Virus record (IMG/VR): IMGVR_UViG_3300008216_004413
Span: 1 to 39,165 of that record
Source of the DNA: a virus
Strand: one strand, 5' to 3'
DNA: 39,165 nt
The translations under genes were made by a program, and so were the position numbers. The notes under the pieces are model-generated. The model was not told the origin of the DNA. It did not search any database and saw only the letters and a program-made list of their open reading frames with translations. This document shows positions 32,025-38,684 of the stretch, piece by piece (positions within the stretch are counted from its first letter, which is position 1; the number at the start of each line of letters is the position of its first letter).

Positions 32025-33268
32025 TCTATCAAAAACGCCAAAAATGTGCCATTTGTAGCAACTCCGAGTTAGAACCAGTATTGGATTATGGTGAGGTTCC
32101 AGCAGCAGGAAGTTTTCCCGTTGCAGAGGAAATAAAGAATGAACCCAAGTATCAGCTTGGATTAGAGTTTTGTGAGAAGTGTGGCTTATTGCAAACCAAT
32201 AGTATTTTAGATGCGAATTATCTTTTTAAGGACTACCGTTATATGTCGTCTATTGGGCTGAGCAAACATTTCACAGAGGTTGCCGCTTCATTAAAAGCGG
32301 AATTTAATTTGAGTAGCACCTCCCGTGTGGTGGAAATTGGTTCTAATGACGGCGTTCTTCAAGTTCCTTTTAAGGATTTGGGGGTGTCGGTGGTGGGCGT
32401 TGAGCCTTCGGTTAATATTTCTAAAGTGGCCAAAGAGAAAGGGGTGGAGGTTATTAATGATTTTTTTAATTACGATACGAGTTTAAAATATTTTAAACCC
32501 AAATCTGCCGACCTTGTTGTTTCAAATAATTGTTTTGCTCATATTGATGACATACATGCTGTTTTAAAAGGAATTCAAAACATTCTTAAAGATTCTGGCA
32601 CTTTTGTTATGGAGGTTCACTATGTGGAAAAACTCATTAGTGGCCTTCAATACGATAATATTTATCATGAGCATTTATATTATTATTCCCTTCACGCTCT
32701 TCGTAATCTTTTTAAACAGTACAATATGATTATTACAGATTGTTGTGAGTTGGCGGTTCACGCTGGTTCTATACGCGTTTATGTTCGACACGCGAATGAA
32801 CATCTAATTCCTAGCACTCGCCTCGATCGGCAATTGGCGCGTGAAGCCGACCTTGGGCTAAAGGATATAAATTTCTATAAAAACTTTGCGACTCAAGTCA
32901 AAAATCACTGTAATACTACTATAGAGAACTTACAACAGATCAAGCAATCTGGCGCAAGAATCGTAGGATACGGTGCATCTGGTCGGGCAAATATGGCGTG
33001 CAATATTTGGGGGTTGGATTCTGAGACAATAGAATATATTGTGGACGAGTCACCAGAAAGAGCTGGGCGCTATACAGCGGGAACTAATATCCCCATAGTT
33101 AGCAAAGATCGACTAGACAATGATAATCCCGATTATGTGATGATTTTTGCTTGGAATTTTATGAACATGATAGCGAATAAATTAAAAGATAGAAACTTCA
33201 AATTGATTTGCGCCTTCCCTCACTTTGGGGTTTATGAAGGGGGCGCATTAAACCTTAACACCTTATAA
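32021..33268 (+). CDS. sugar C-methyltransferase (Methyltransf_13/12/14 layout)
   Basis: 415 residues in three parts typical of NDP-sugar C-methyltransferases such as TylC3/NovU types. The N-terminal zinc domain has Cys pairs C9-x2-C12 and C51-x2-C54. The class I SAM domain has VVEIGSNDGVLQVPF near 103 and VGVEPSVNI, followed by FVMEVHYVEKLISG and YDNIYHEHLYYYSL. The C-terminal domain has GARIVGYGASGRANMACN and YIVDESPERAGR. The enzyme would add a methyl carbon to a deoxysugar nucleotide. It lies in the glycan cluster, joined to the previous gene by ATGA. Confidence 0.9.
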   Translation: MIYQKRQKCAICSNSELEPVLDYGEVPAAGSFPVAEEIKNEPKYQLGLEFCEKCGLLQTNSILDANYLFKDYRYMSSIGLSKHFTEVAASLKAEFNLSSTSRVVEIGSNDGVLQVPFKDLGVSVVGVEPSVNISKVAKEKGVEVINDFFNYDTSLKYFKPKSADLVVSNNCFAHIDDIHAVLKGIQNILKDSGTFVMEVHYVEKLISGLQYDNIYHEHLYYYSLHALRNLFKQYNMIITDCCELAVHAGSIRVYVRHANEHLIPSTRLDRQLAREADLGLKDINFYKNFATQVKNHCNTTIENLQQIKQSGARIVGYGASGRANMACNIWGLDSETIEYIVDESPERAGRYTAGTNIPIVSKDRLDNDNPDYVMIFAWNFMNMIANKLKDRNFKLICAFPHFGVYEGGALNLNTL

Positions 33269-33271
33269 GAT

Positions 33272-33697
33272 ATGAATAGTTATATTATTGGGGCAACCCT
33301 AGGCATTACCCTTTTGGTTTCGGCGGTAGGGTATTTTTTTTATAAGAAAAATGAAAAGCTTAAGGCCGAATTAACGACGATCAACCTCCAAGTGGAGAGC
33401 TATGAGAATCGTTTGGGGCAGTTAACCGAAGCGGTTGATGACGCCCAAAAAACCATGGACAGCCTACACGAGCGCAACAATGCGATAGAAGATGCCGCAG
33501 ACAAAAGGAAAGAAGAGCTGGATAAGGTGCTGAGGACACACGACATAAATAAGATAGCAGAACGAAAAGCATCTCTTTTAACCCGAAAAGTGAACCGTGC
33601 CAGTGCGAAGGTCATGGAAACGTTTGAATTGTTGACTGACCCTCGATACGTTTATACTGGACCCATTGATTTTGGCGCCTCTTCGATGGAAAGGTGA
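33272..33697 (+). CDS. Rz-like inner-membrane spanin subunit (probable)
   Basis: 141 residues. One N-terminal membrane helix (YIIGATLGITLLVSAVGYFFY) is followed by a long coiled coil (KNEKLKAELTTINLQVES through NAIEDAADKRKEELDK) and a conserved-looking helix, HDINKIAERKASLLTRKVN. This is the outline of phage i-spanins, which span the periplasm with an outer-membrane lipoprotein to fuse the two membranes at lysis. A lipoprotein of the right kind lies 4 kb further on (37854). A GTGA overlap joins it to the first sulfotransferase, an unusual neighbour for a lysis gene. Confidence 0.65.
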   Translation: MNSYIIGATLGITLLVSAVGYFFYKKNEKLKAELTTINLQVESYENRLGQLTEAVDDAQKTMDSLHERNNAIEDAADKRKEELDKVLRTHDINKIAERKASLLTRKVNRASAKVMETFELLTDPRYVYTGPIDFGASSMER

Positions 33698-34281
33698 GGG
33701 ATTTTATTTTTATTCATGTTCCTAAAACAGGAGGAACGGCGGTACGTAAGGCTCTAGAACCTTATGCTTATATAGGATTTGGTCATACTTCCATCAAAGC
33801 CCCACGGCTAAAGCCTTATATTGAAAAATGTTTTTCTTTTTGTTTCGTAAGAAACCCATGGGATAGATTTGTAAGTGCTTATTTTTACCTTGAGCAACAC
33901 AAGGAACCCGGAAAAAGCTATAAAAAATTTTACGAAATGTATATTAAGCCCTACAAAACATTTAAAGACGTGGTGATGAATATAGACGAAGACAAGGGAA
34001 ATCTTTTTTTCTGGGATCACTTCGCTCCCCAGATGAATTATATCACAGATGACCACGATGATGTGGCGGTGGATTTTATAGGAAGGTTTGAAAATATTAA
34101 TGAGGATTTTGGTGTGGTGTGTAAAAAAATTGGCATTCCTTCCGTAAATCTCCCCCTATTAAACACATCCCCTCACCAACCTTATTGGGAATATTATGAT
34201 GACGAAAGTCGGGAGATGATTTTTCGCAAATATAACCGGGAGATAAACCATTTTAATTATACCTTCGCGTACGATGGTTAG
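33694..34281 (+). CDS. sulfotransferase, copy A
   Basis: 195 residues from a GTG start overlapping the spanin stop as GTGA. IFIHVPKTGGTAVRKAL is the 5'-phosphosulfate-binding loop of PAPS sulfotransferases (Sulfotransfer_2 family) and FVRNPWDRFVSAYFYL the 3'-phosphate-binding helix. DFIGRFENINEDFGVVCKKI is also typical. The enzyme moves sulfate from PAPS to a sugar or other hydroxyl. It is the first of three adjacent sulfotransferase genes and is clearly a paralogue of the next one: the two share an exact 48-base stretch (34123-34170 here). Confidence 0.85.
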   Translation: MRDFIFIHVPKTGGTAVRKALEPYAYIGFGHTSIKAPRLKPYIEKCFSFCFVRNPWDRFVSAYFYLEQHKEPGKSYKKFYEMYIKPYKTFKDVVMNIDEDKGNLFFWDHFAPQMNYITDDHDDVAVDFIGRFENINEDFGVVCKKIGIPSVNLPLLNTSPHQPYWEYYDDESREMIFRKYNREINHFNYTFAYDG

Positions 34282-34297
34282 CATTAAATATTACTGA
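34274..34297 (+). pseudogene. relic of the start of the third sulfotransferase gene
   Basis: ATGGTTAGCATTAAATATTAC then TGA. This eight-codon frame (MVSIKYY) matches the first codons of the third sulfotransferase at 34885 (ATGGTTAGTATTAGG, MVSIR). In both places it overlaps the end of a copy-A-type gene in the same way. It marks the breakpoint of the duplication that created copy B. Confidence 0.65.
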
Positions 34298-34298
34298 G

Positions 34299-34892
34299 GT
34301 GAGAGATTTCCTTTTTATTCACGTTCCTAAAACAGGGGGAGTTTCTGTACGCAAAGCTTTAGAGCCTTATTCTTATATAGGGGTTGATGGGGAGCATACC
34401 CCTATCAAGGCGGCACAATTTGCCCCTTATGTGGGAAAGTATTTTTCTTTTTGTTTTGTAAGGAATCCATGGGATAGATTTGTCAGTTCTTATTTTTACC
34501 TTAATAGAGGGGGCGCAAACACACGGCCCGATAAAAAGGCTTACGCAATGTATATTGAGCCCTACAAAACATTTAAAGATGTTGTGATGAACATAGGCGA
34601 CGACAAAGGAAACCTTTTTTGTTGGCAACACTTTGCTCCCCAGATGAATTATATCATAGACGAGCACGAGGATGTGGTGGTTGATTTTATAGGAAGATTT
34701 GAAAACATTAATGAGGATTTCGGTGTGGTGTGCAAAAAAATTGGCATTCCTTCCGTAAATCTCCCCCTATTAAACACATCCCATCACCAACCTTATTGGG
34801 AATACTATGATGACGAGAGCCAAGAGATGATTGCTCGCAAATATAATAGGGAAATAAGCTATTTTAATTATACCTTCGCTTCCAATGGTTAG
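34299..34892 (+). CDS. sulfotransferase, copy B (tandem duplicate)
   Basis: 197 residues from a GTG start. LFIHVPKTGGVSVRKAL and FVRNPWDRFVSSYFYL are the PAPS-binding loops. Most of the second half is the same as copy A (FKDVVMNI, HFAPQMNYI, DFIGRFENINEDF), with the most change in residues 25-90, which include the part around the helix that often shapes the acceptor site. An exact DNA match and a shared GTG start indicate a recent duplication. Its last eight bases overlap the third sulfotransferase gene. Confidence 0.85.
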   Translation: MRDFLFIHVPKTGGVSVRKALEPYSYIGVDGEHTPIKAAQFAPYVGKYFSFCFVRNPWDRFVSSYFYLNRGGANTRPDKKAYAMYIEPYKTFKDVVMNIGDDKGNLFCWQHFAPQMNYIIDEHEDVVVDFIGRFENINEDFGVVCKKIGIPSVNLPLLNTSHHQPYWEYYDDESQEMIARKYNREISYFNYTFASNG

Positions 34893-35613
34893 TATTAGGC
34901 ACAAGTGTGTTTTTGTGCATATCCCTAAAACGGGGGGCGTAAGTATTGCTGAGCCTCTTTTCCCCGCTGCCGCCCGTAGAGGGGAGATATCGAGTTACCA
35001 TTCGTTGCCGGAGGCCGAAAAAGACGCGTTTAGTTATTTGGATGGAATGGGAGTGGGTTCCCCTCGGCATGGCTTTAATAAATACTGCGAAGGATCCCTT
35101 GGGCATCTGCCGGTTAAATATATTCGCGAGGAAATCGGAGAAGAGATGTTTGAAGAGTATTTTAAATTTGCTTTTGTAAGAAACCCGTGGGACAGAGCTG
35201 TTTCCCAGTTTTTTCATTTAACACAGGGCTCCGTGAGTCATGGAGAACGCCCTGATCTGCAGCAATGGTTGCGTATTTCCCGAAGCGGTGTTTATTCAAG
35301 CCCCTGCTTCGAGGAATATCTGGAAGCTATCCTACGGGCGCCCGCTCATGTGTTTTTTATTCCCCAAGTAGAATTTATTTTAGATGATGGCGGCAACCCT
35401 CTTATAGATTTTATTGGGCGTTTTGAAGATTTGCAAAAAGACTTTAACACTGTGTGCGATACAATAGGATTTCCCCGCACTCCCCTTGGGGCAGATACAC
35501 ACAAAACAGCCAGAAAATATAGATCTTACCATGGCTTTTATAGCTCCGCAGCAAAGGAAATGGTCGCAGAAATATACAAAAAAGATATTGAATATTTCAA
35601 ATACCAGTACTAA
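34885..35613 (+). CDS. sulfotransferase, third and divergent copy
   Basis: 242 residues. CVFVHIPKTGGVSIAEPLF (5'-phosphosulfate loop) and FVRNPWDRAVSQFFHL (3'-phosphate site) place it in the same PAPS family. It is about 45 residues longer than copies A and B because of an insertion between the two motifs (about 30-85) and another after the second. DFIGRFEDLQKDFNTVCDTIG is conserved. It may have a different acceptor from the duplicated pair. It overlaps copy B by eight bases. Confidence 0.85.
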   Translation: MVSIRHKCVFVHIPKTGGVSIAEPLFPAAARRGEISSYHSLPEAEKDAFSYLDGMGVGSPRHGFNKYCEGSLGHLPVKYIREEIGEEMFEEYFKFAFVRNPWDRAVSQFFHLTQGSVSHGERPDLQQWLRISRSGVYSSPCFEEYLEAILRAPAHVFFIPQVEFILDDGGNPLIDFIGRFEDLQKDFNTVCDTIGFPRTPLGADTHKTARKYRSYHGFYSSAAKEMVAEIYKKDIEYFKYQY

Positions 35614-35620
35614 CCCCACA

Positions 35621-36046
35621 TTGAATCTTGACTTTGCTTGGAAAGGTGCTATCATTAGTGATCTGACCTTGAAGAACCAAAATAATAATTGTCGCTTTTG
35701 TGACCTTAGTCTCCATGCGGTCATGGACACCAACGAGCACGCAGCATCTTTCCTTGATGCTTGGCCCGTGACAGAATTTCATACGCTTTTTGTTCCGCGT
35801 CGCCATGTGTTAACTTATTTTGAGTTGACGCAGGACGAGCTGCAGGGCATTCATAAGCTGATAGTATTGCAGCGAAAGCGCATTTTGGACCAAGACCCTC
35901 TGGTGGATGGTTTTAACATTGGCTGGAATTGTGGAGAAACTGCTGGCCAAACCGTATTTCATGCCCACTGTCATTTGATTCCTCGCCAAAATGGCGATAA
36001 AAATTTGCGAAGCGTTCAGTACCCCCTCCTTCATCCATGGGTATAA
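35621..36046 (+). CDS. HIT-family nucleotide hydrolase/transferase
   Basis: The only long open frame extends back to 35486, but that would overlap the sulfotransferase by 128 bases, so I use TTG 35621, eight bases after its stop; no Shine-Dalgarno sequence confirms it. The 141-residue protein has CRFC near the start and the histidine triad HAHCHLIPR, preceded by FNIGWNCGETAGQTVFHAH, as in HIT hydrolases. Such enzymes cleave dinucleoside polyphosphates, AMP-lysine or nucleotide sugars, or release AMP from adenylylated products. In this cluster it may act on a nucleotide by-product of sugar or sulfate transfer, which is inference. Confidence 0.8.
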   Translation: MNLDFAWKGAIISDLTLKNQNNNCRFCDLSLHAVMDTNEHAASFLDAWPVTEFHTLFVPRRHVLTYFELTQDELQGIHKLIVLQRKRILDQDPLVDGFNIGWNCGETAGQTVFHAHCHLIPRQNGDKNLRSVQYPLLHPWV

Positions 36047-36216
36047 AAAAAAGAGCTTCTCTCGATAATGGAATATGTGAGATATGCGGTGAAGAATTTA
36101 GGGCTACTTACGATCTTGAGAGGGATTTAATGTGCGAATTAATATGGGTTCAACTAGAAGGAAAAATGATTTTAGCTTGTGACGGATGTAAAAACGAACT
36201 AAAAAATGCCAAATAA
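36037..36216 (+). CDS. small zinc-finger-like protein
   Basis: 59 residues. Two Cys pairs, CEIC (residues 14-17) and CDGC (48-51), about 30 residues apart, suggest a zinc ribbon. The start overlaps the HIT stop by ten bases, and the stop overlaps the kinase ATG by 11. The 3' end (KNELKNAK then stop) looks like a diverged copy of the repeats at 37501-37836. Confidence 0.5.
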   Translation: MGIKKRASLDNGICEICGEEFRATYDLERDLMCELIWVQLEGKMILACDGCKNELKNAK

Positions 36217-36955
36217 TAAAATATTAGTAGTAGGAGAGGAATGCTCTGACATTTTTGTATATGGAAGTTCCGGTCGGCTTTGTCCCGATGTTCCTGCTCC
36301 GGTATTTAATGTGCGACGCTCTACCATATCGCCCGGGATGGCCGCTAATACAACTAGAAATCTTGAGTCTCTTGGACTAAAGGTGGATCTACTATCGCAG
36401 CCACAACCTATCAAAAAAACTAGATATGTTGACAGTAAATCAAATTATACATTTTTACGCGTAGATGAGGGGGAACGGTCTGTTAAACGTTTTCAAGACA
36501 ACTTAATTACAGATAAAGAAATAGCGGACTATCGGGCGGTGGTTATTAGTGATTACGGCAAGAGATTTCTCTCCGAAGCCAACATTCAACGCTTTTGTGA
36601 CAATAACCCCAACGTTTTTCTGGATACCAAAAAGGTATTGGGGGGTTTTTGTATAAACGCAAAGTTTATAAAAATTAACGAACCCGAATTTAAAGCTATA
36701 CAGCGCGACATTCACATACCGGAATGGACTGATAAACTAATTGTAACCTTGGGAAAAAGAGGGTGCATGTATGGTAGGAAGTTTTACCCTACGAAGGAAG
36801 TAGAGATATTTGATTTATGTGGAGCGGGAGATGTTTTTCTTGCGGCTTTAACGGCTAAGTATTTGGAGACAAATGACATAGACGAGGCCTTAAAATATGC
36901 AAACAAAAAGTCAACAGAAACTGTCACACACAAAGGCGTAAGTGTAATTACTTGA
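36206..36955 (+). CDS. PfkB-family kinase, HldE/heptose-7-phosphate kinase-like
   Basis: 249 residues. GRLCPDVPAPVFNV and GMAANTTRNLESLGLKV parallel the HldE/RfaE kinase domain (RISPEAPVPVV, GGAANVAMNIASLG). VVISDYGKRF, VFLDTKK, IVTLGKRGCMYG and the PfkB anion-hole signature LCGAGDVFLAAL (catalytic D209) follow. Bacterial HldE phosphorylates D-glycero-D-manno-heptose-7-phosphate. This protein is about 65 residues shorter than that domain and lacks the adenylyltransferase half, but a separate nucleotidylyltransferase gene is nearby at 38152. Sugar specificity is inferred from the closest motifs. Confidence 0.75.
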   Translation: MPNNKILVVGEECSDIFVYGSSGRLCPDVPAPVFNVRRSTISPGMAANTTRNLESLGLKVDLLSQPQPIKKTRYVDSKSNYTFLRVDEGERSVKRFQDNLITDKEIADYRAVVISDYGKRFLSEANIQRFCDNNPNVFLDTKKVLGGFCINAKFIKINEPEFKAIQRDIHIPEWTDKLIVTLGKRGCMYGRKFYPTKEVEIFDLCGAGDVFLAALTAKYLETNDIDEALKYANKKSTETVTHKGVSVIT

Positions 36956-36968
36956 AAAGATAAATAAA

Positions 36969-37304
36969 ATGAAAATAATAACCTATATGAAGCCATCCTG
37001 TGGGTGGAGCAACGGGGTTCGTTCCGTCATGAGAAAGTACGATCTTCCCTTCGAGGATCGTGACATTATTAACGACCCCACGCAACGCCAAGAGATGATG
37101 CAGAAAACAAATCAAACCCTACAACCTTGTGTGGAAGTGGATGGGAAGATGCTTGTTGATGTAAGCGGAGAGGAGGTAGAAGCCTATCTGTTATCTAACG
37201 GTATGGTTGGCCCTAGCAACCAAGAAGCGGATGCCCCTACAAATCAGGCGTGCGGAGATGAGGTGCAGGAAACTTATATTAAATTTAAGGAAGAAATCGC
37301 GTAA
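36969..37304 (+). CDS. glutaredoxin-like protein, monothiol CGWS site
   Basis: 111 residues. KIITYMKPSCGWSNGVRSVM holds the active site C11-G-W-S14, so the second Cys of the usual C-P-Y-C is Ser. LQPCVEVDGKML is the cis-Pro loop, and VSGEEVEAYL fits the glutathione-binding helix. About 30 extra residues trail the fold and include one Cys. Glutaredoxins reduce disulfides (for example in ribonucleotide reductase); monothiol ones often handle glutathione-mixed disulfides or Fe-S clusters. No ribonucleotide reductase gene is present in the window. Confidence 0.75.
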   Translation: MKIITYMKPSCGWSNGVRSVMRKYDLPFEDRDIINDPTQRQEMMQKTNQTLQPCVEVDGKMLVDVSGEEVEAYLLSNGMVGPSNQEADAPTNQACGDEVQETYIKFKEEIA

Positions 37305-37319
37305 TAACCTTAACCCAAT

Positions 37320-37520
37320 ATGGCGCATACCACCAATGTAACTTGTGTTTGCGACCTAGAAGTTTCCAATGCTAACGAATACGAAGCCCTCGAAGAAGTT
37401 ATTAAAATGATAGAAAAGAAATATGAGCTGTCTAATAAAGTTAGCATAATAATAAAAGAAACAGTAACGACAACTTCATTTGGTTGTGGTGTAAATTATG
37501 AACGAAAAATTGCCAAATAA
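37320..37520 (+). CDS. small protein of unknown function
   Basis: 66 residues. An N-terminal CVC, a helix (YEALEEVIKMIEKKYEL) and a strand (VSIIIKETVTTT) with GCG near the end; it looks like a small alpha/beta protein. The last codons (ERKIAK, stop) fall in the first copy of a short repeat found four times here. Confidence 0.5.
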   Translation: MAHTTNVTCVCDLEVSNANEYEALEEVIKMIEKKYELSNKVSIIIKETVTTTSFGCGVNYERKIAK

Positions 37521-37536
37521 GATGTATACGCGAGAG
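37501..37536 (+). repeat. 36-base repeat, copy 1
   Basis: Begins AACGAAAAATTGCCAAATAA and ends ATACGCGAGAG. It covers the last six codons and stop of the 37320 gene and the first codons of a mini-ORF at 37522. The shared core in all copies is AACGAAAAA, then GCCAAATAAG, then CGCGAG. Confidence 0.85.
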
Positions 37537-37608
37537 TTTTCAAAGGCGAACGAAAAAATGCCAAATAAGTTTATCGCGCGAGAAAAGCCAACAGTGAAAG
37601 ACGAATGA
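37522..37608 (+). CDS. possible 28-residue peptide made largely of repeat
   Basis: ATG lies one base after the TAA in repeat copy 1. The peptide (MYTREFSKANEKMPNKFIAR then EKPTVKDE) runs through repeat copy 2 and stops in an ATGA overlap with the next ORF. It looks like a translated linker rather than a folded protein, but its start/stop coupling is regular. Confidence 0.3.
   Translation: MYTREFSKANEKMPNKFIAREKPTVKDE
37549..37584 (+). repeat. 36-base repeat, copy 2
   Basis: Begins AACGAAAAAATGCCAAATAA and ends TCGCGCGAGAA, 48 bases after copy 1. It is read in another frame (NEKMPNK) inside the mini-ORF, so its TAA is not used as a stop there. Confidence 0.85.
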
Positions 37609-37775
37609 AAAAAAGCGAAATAAAAGCCATAGAAGAAAGCAAAAAAGAATGGATTTGCAAATATTGCGGTCAGTCTACTTTTGATGTAGATTATGATTAT
37701 TTATGTGCGCAAGACGAACATCTGGAGTGCGCTTTAATTTATGAAGGCAAAAGTGAACGAAAAAACGCCAAATAA
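37605..37775 (+). CDS. 56-residue Cys-rich, zinc-finger-like protein
   Basis: CKYC (residues 18-21), then a Cys and an HLEC near 34-42, suggest a small C2HC-type metal site. The start overlaps the previous stop (ATGA), and the end (KSERKNAK, stop) is encoded by repeat copy 3. The gene is flanked by repeats on both sides, so it could be moved or lost by recombination between them. Confidence 0.45.
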   Translation: MKKSEIKAIEESKKEWICKYCGQSTFDVDYDYLCAQDEHLECALIYEGKSERKNAK

Positions 37776-37791
37776 GATGTGTGCGCGAGAG
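37756..37791 (+). repeat. 36-base repeat, copy 3
   Basis: Begins AACGAAAAAACGCCAAATAA and ends GTGCGCGAGAG, preceded by AAAAGTG as is copy 4. The TAA is the stop of the 56-residue ORF, and the next ATG follows one base later. Confidence 0.85.
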
Positions 37792-37857
37792 TCAAAAGTG
37801 AACGAAAAATCGCCAAATAAGACGCGCGTGCGCGAGGCTTACATTAAACCAACATGA
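37777..37857 (+). CDS. possible 26-residue peptide through repeat copy 4
   Basis: ATG one base after the TAA of repeat copy 3; the peptide (MCARESKVNEKSPNKTRVRE and six more residues) ends in an ATGA overlap with the lipoprotein gene. NEKSPNK repeats the NEKMPNK of the 37522 peptide. It is more likely a translated coupling stretch than a functional protein. Confidence 0.3.
   Translation: MCARESKVNEKSPNKTRVREAYIKPT
37801..37836 (+). repeat. 36-base repeat, copy 4
   Basis: Begins AACGAAAAATCGCCAAATAA, 45 bases after copy 3, and ends in GTGCGCGAG with two extra bases in the CG-rich part. A partial further copy (CCAAATAAGACG) occurs at 38146-38157, at the end of the lipoprotein gene. Confidence 0.85.
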
Positions 37858-38159
37858 ATAAAGTTTTTTTATTATTTTTAATTATTTTGACAGGATGCGC
37901 CTCACCTCGCATTGCTCTCGAAAACAAACCCATTCCATTCGTCAAACCCCCTTTGCCAGCGGGGATTGATTTGCGTGAAGTTAATTGGCAAGTATTAAGC
38001 GTCAATACAAACGCTTGGTTTGCCCTTGATACAGAAAACTATTTAGACCTTTCAAAAAACATGGTAGACATAGCTGAATACATCCAAAAATTGCGGATTG
38101 TAACAGAACAATACCAAACCAATTACAGCAAAATGTTTCCAAATAAGACGAATGACTAA
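37854..38159 (+). CDS. phage lipoprotein, possible outer-membrane spanin subunit
   Basis: 101 residues. KVFLLFLIILTGC is a signal peptide ending in a lipobox (ILTGC, Cys15), so the mature protein is lipid-anchored. A short Pro-rich part (PIPFVKPPLPAGIDL) follows, then NTNAWFALDTENYLDLSKNM and a helix (IAEYIQKLRIVTEQYQTNY). Phage o-spanins (Rz1/PseT.2 type) share the lipobox and Pro-rich start, and the FALDTENYLDLS part is similar to a conserved segment in such lipoproteins. The likely i-spanin is 4 kb upstream (33272), so the pair is split. ATGA overlap at the start. Confidence 0.65.
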   Translation: MNKVFLLFLIILTGCASPRIALENKPIPFVKPPLPAGIDLREVNWQVLSVNTNAWFALDTENYLDLSKNMVDIAEYIQKLRIVTEQYQTNYSKMFPNKTND

Positions 38160-38613
38160 AATTGCTATTGTAAGTGGAGGGTTTGACCCCGTTCATGTTG
38201 GTCATGTTGAACTAATCAACGAAGCAAGTGCCGTTGTGAGCAACGATGGAGGGGGCGTGATTGTCATTCTTAATACTGATGAATTTTTAACACGCAAAAA
38301 AGGTAAACCGTTCATGCCATTTTTTGAGCGTCAGATAATTTTAGAAAATTTAAAAAATGTTGACTTGGTAATAAAGCCGACTGATAAAGATGATACTGTA
38401 AGAGAAACCCTCAAGTCACTTGCAAAATTGGCAGACAATGAATACAAGTTATATTTCTGTCAAGGAGGGGATAGAAAGTATGACGAAAAGAATCCCTCTG
38501 ATACACCCGAACACGATGTATGTAAAGAAGTAGGCATTGAACCGATTTATGGGCTTGGAGACAAAGTTCAAAGCAGTAGTTGGCTCATTAAAAACAGTAG
38601 TAAAAACAATTAA
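38152..38613 (+). CDS. HxGH nucleotidylyltransferase (heptose/CTP type)
   Basis: 153 residues. IVSGGFDPVHVGHVELI has the nucleotide-binding H15-x-G-H18 motif of the cytidylyltransferase/HldE C-terminal family; VILNTDEFLTRKKGKPFMP and ERQIILENLKNVDLV follow as in HldE adenylyltransferase (SDASVRRLKG, R-x-x-L-x-x-L-x-x-V-D), and DKVQSSSWLIK fits the closing S-S-S/T motif. Such enzymes form NDP- or CDP-activated sugars or alcohols from a phosphate. Together with the kinase at 36206 it could make ADP-heptose-like donors, the donor used by BAHT and GT9 enzymes in this cluster. It starts by an eight-base overlap. Confidence 0.75.
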   Translation: MTKIAIVSGGFDPVHVGHVELINEASAVVSNDGGGVIVILNTDEFLTRKKGKPFMPFFERQIILENLKNVDLVIKPTDKDDTVRETLKSLAKLADNEYKLYFCQGGDRKYDEKNPSDTPEHDVCKEVGIEPIYGLGDKVQSSSWLIKNSSKNN

Positions 38614-38646
38614 ACAAAACTTTTAAAAACTTTTTTTGTTTTGAGC

Positions 38647-38674
38647 TTGACTTATTTGGTGGGGGTGCTATACT
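38647..38674 (+). promoter_or_regulatory. sigma70-like promoter before rIIA-like gene
   Basis: TTGACT at 38647-38652, a 16-base spacer and TATACT at 38669-38674 (10 of 12 consensus bases). The ATG at 38685 is ten bases after the -10 box, so the leader would be about three bases. It lies in the 71-base gap after the nucleotidylyltransferase gene. Confidence 0.65.
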
Positions 38675-38684
38675 TGGTTCCGTT

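Noticed and set aside
35486-35620. Longer N-terminus for the HIT protein
   Set aside because: It would overlap the sulfotransferase coding sequence by 128 bases; the added residues are the shadow of its conserved C-terminus.
4384-36955. Possible stop-codon recoding, as in some giant phages
   Set aside because: TAA, TAG (for example 15354, 31306, 34892) and TGA all end genes at natural domain boundaries; no in-frame TAG interrupts conserved domains.
37501-37836. CRISPR array
   Set aside because: Four imperfect repeats, with spacers of only 9-12 bases within pairs and a 171-base ORF between pairs, overlapping coding frames; no cas gene and no regular spacing.
38614-38640. Possible terminator after the nucleotidylyltransferase gene (CAAAAC ... 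GTTTTG around a T-run)
   Set aside because: The stem is only six AT-rich pairs with a long loop and the T-run lies inside the loop, unlike an intrinsic terminator.
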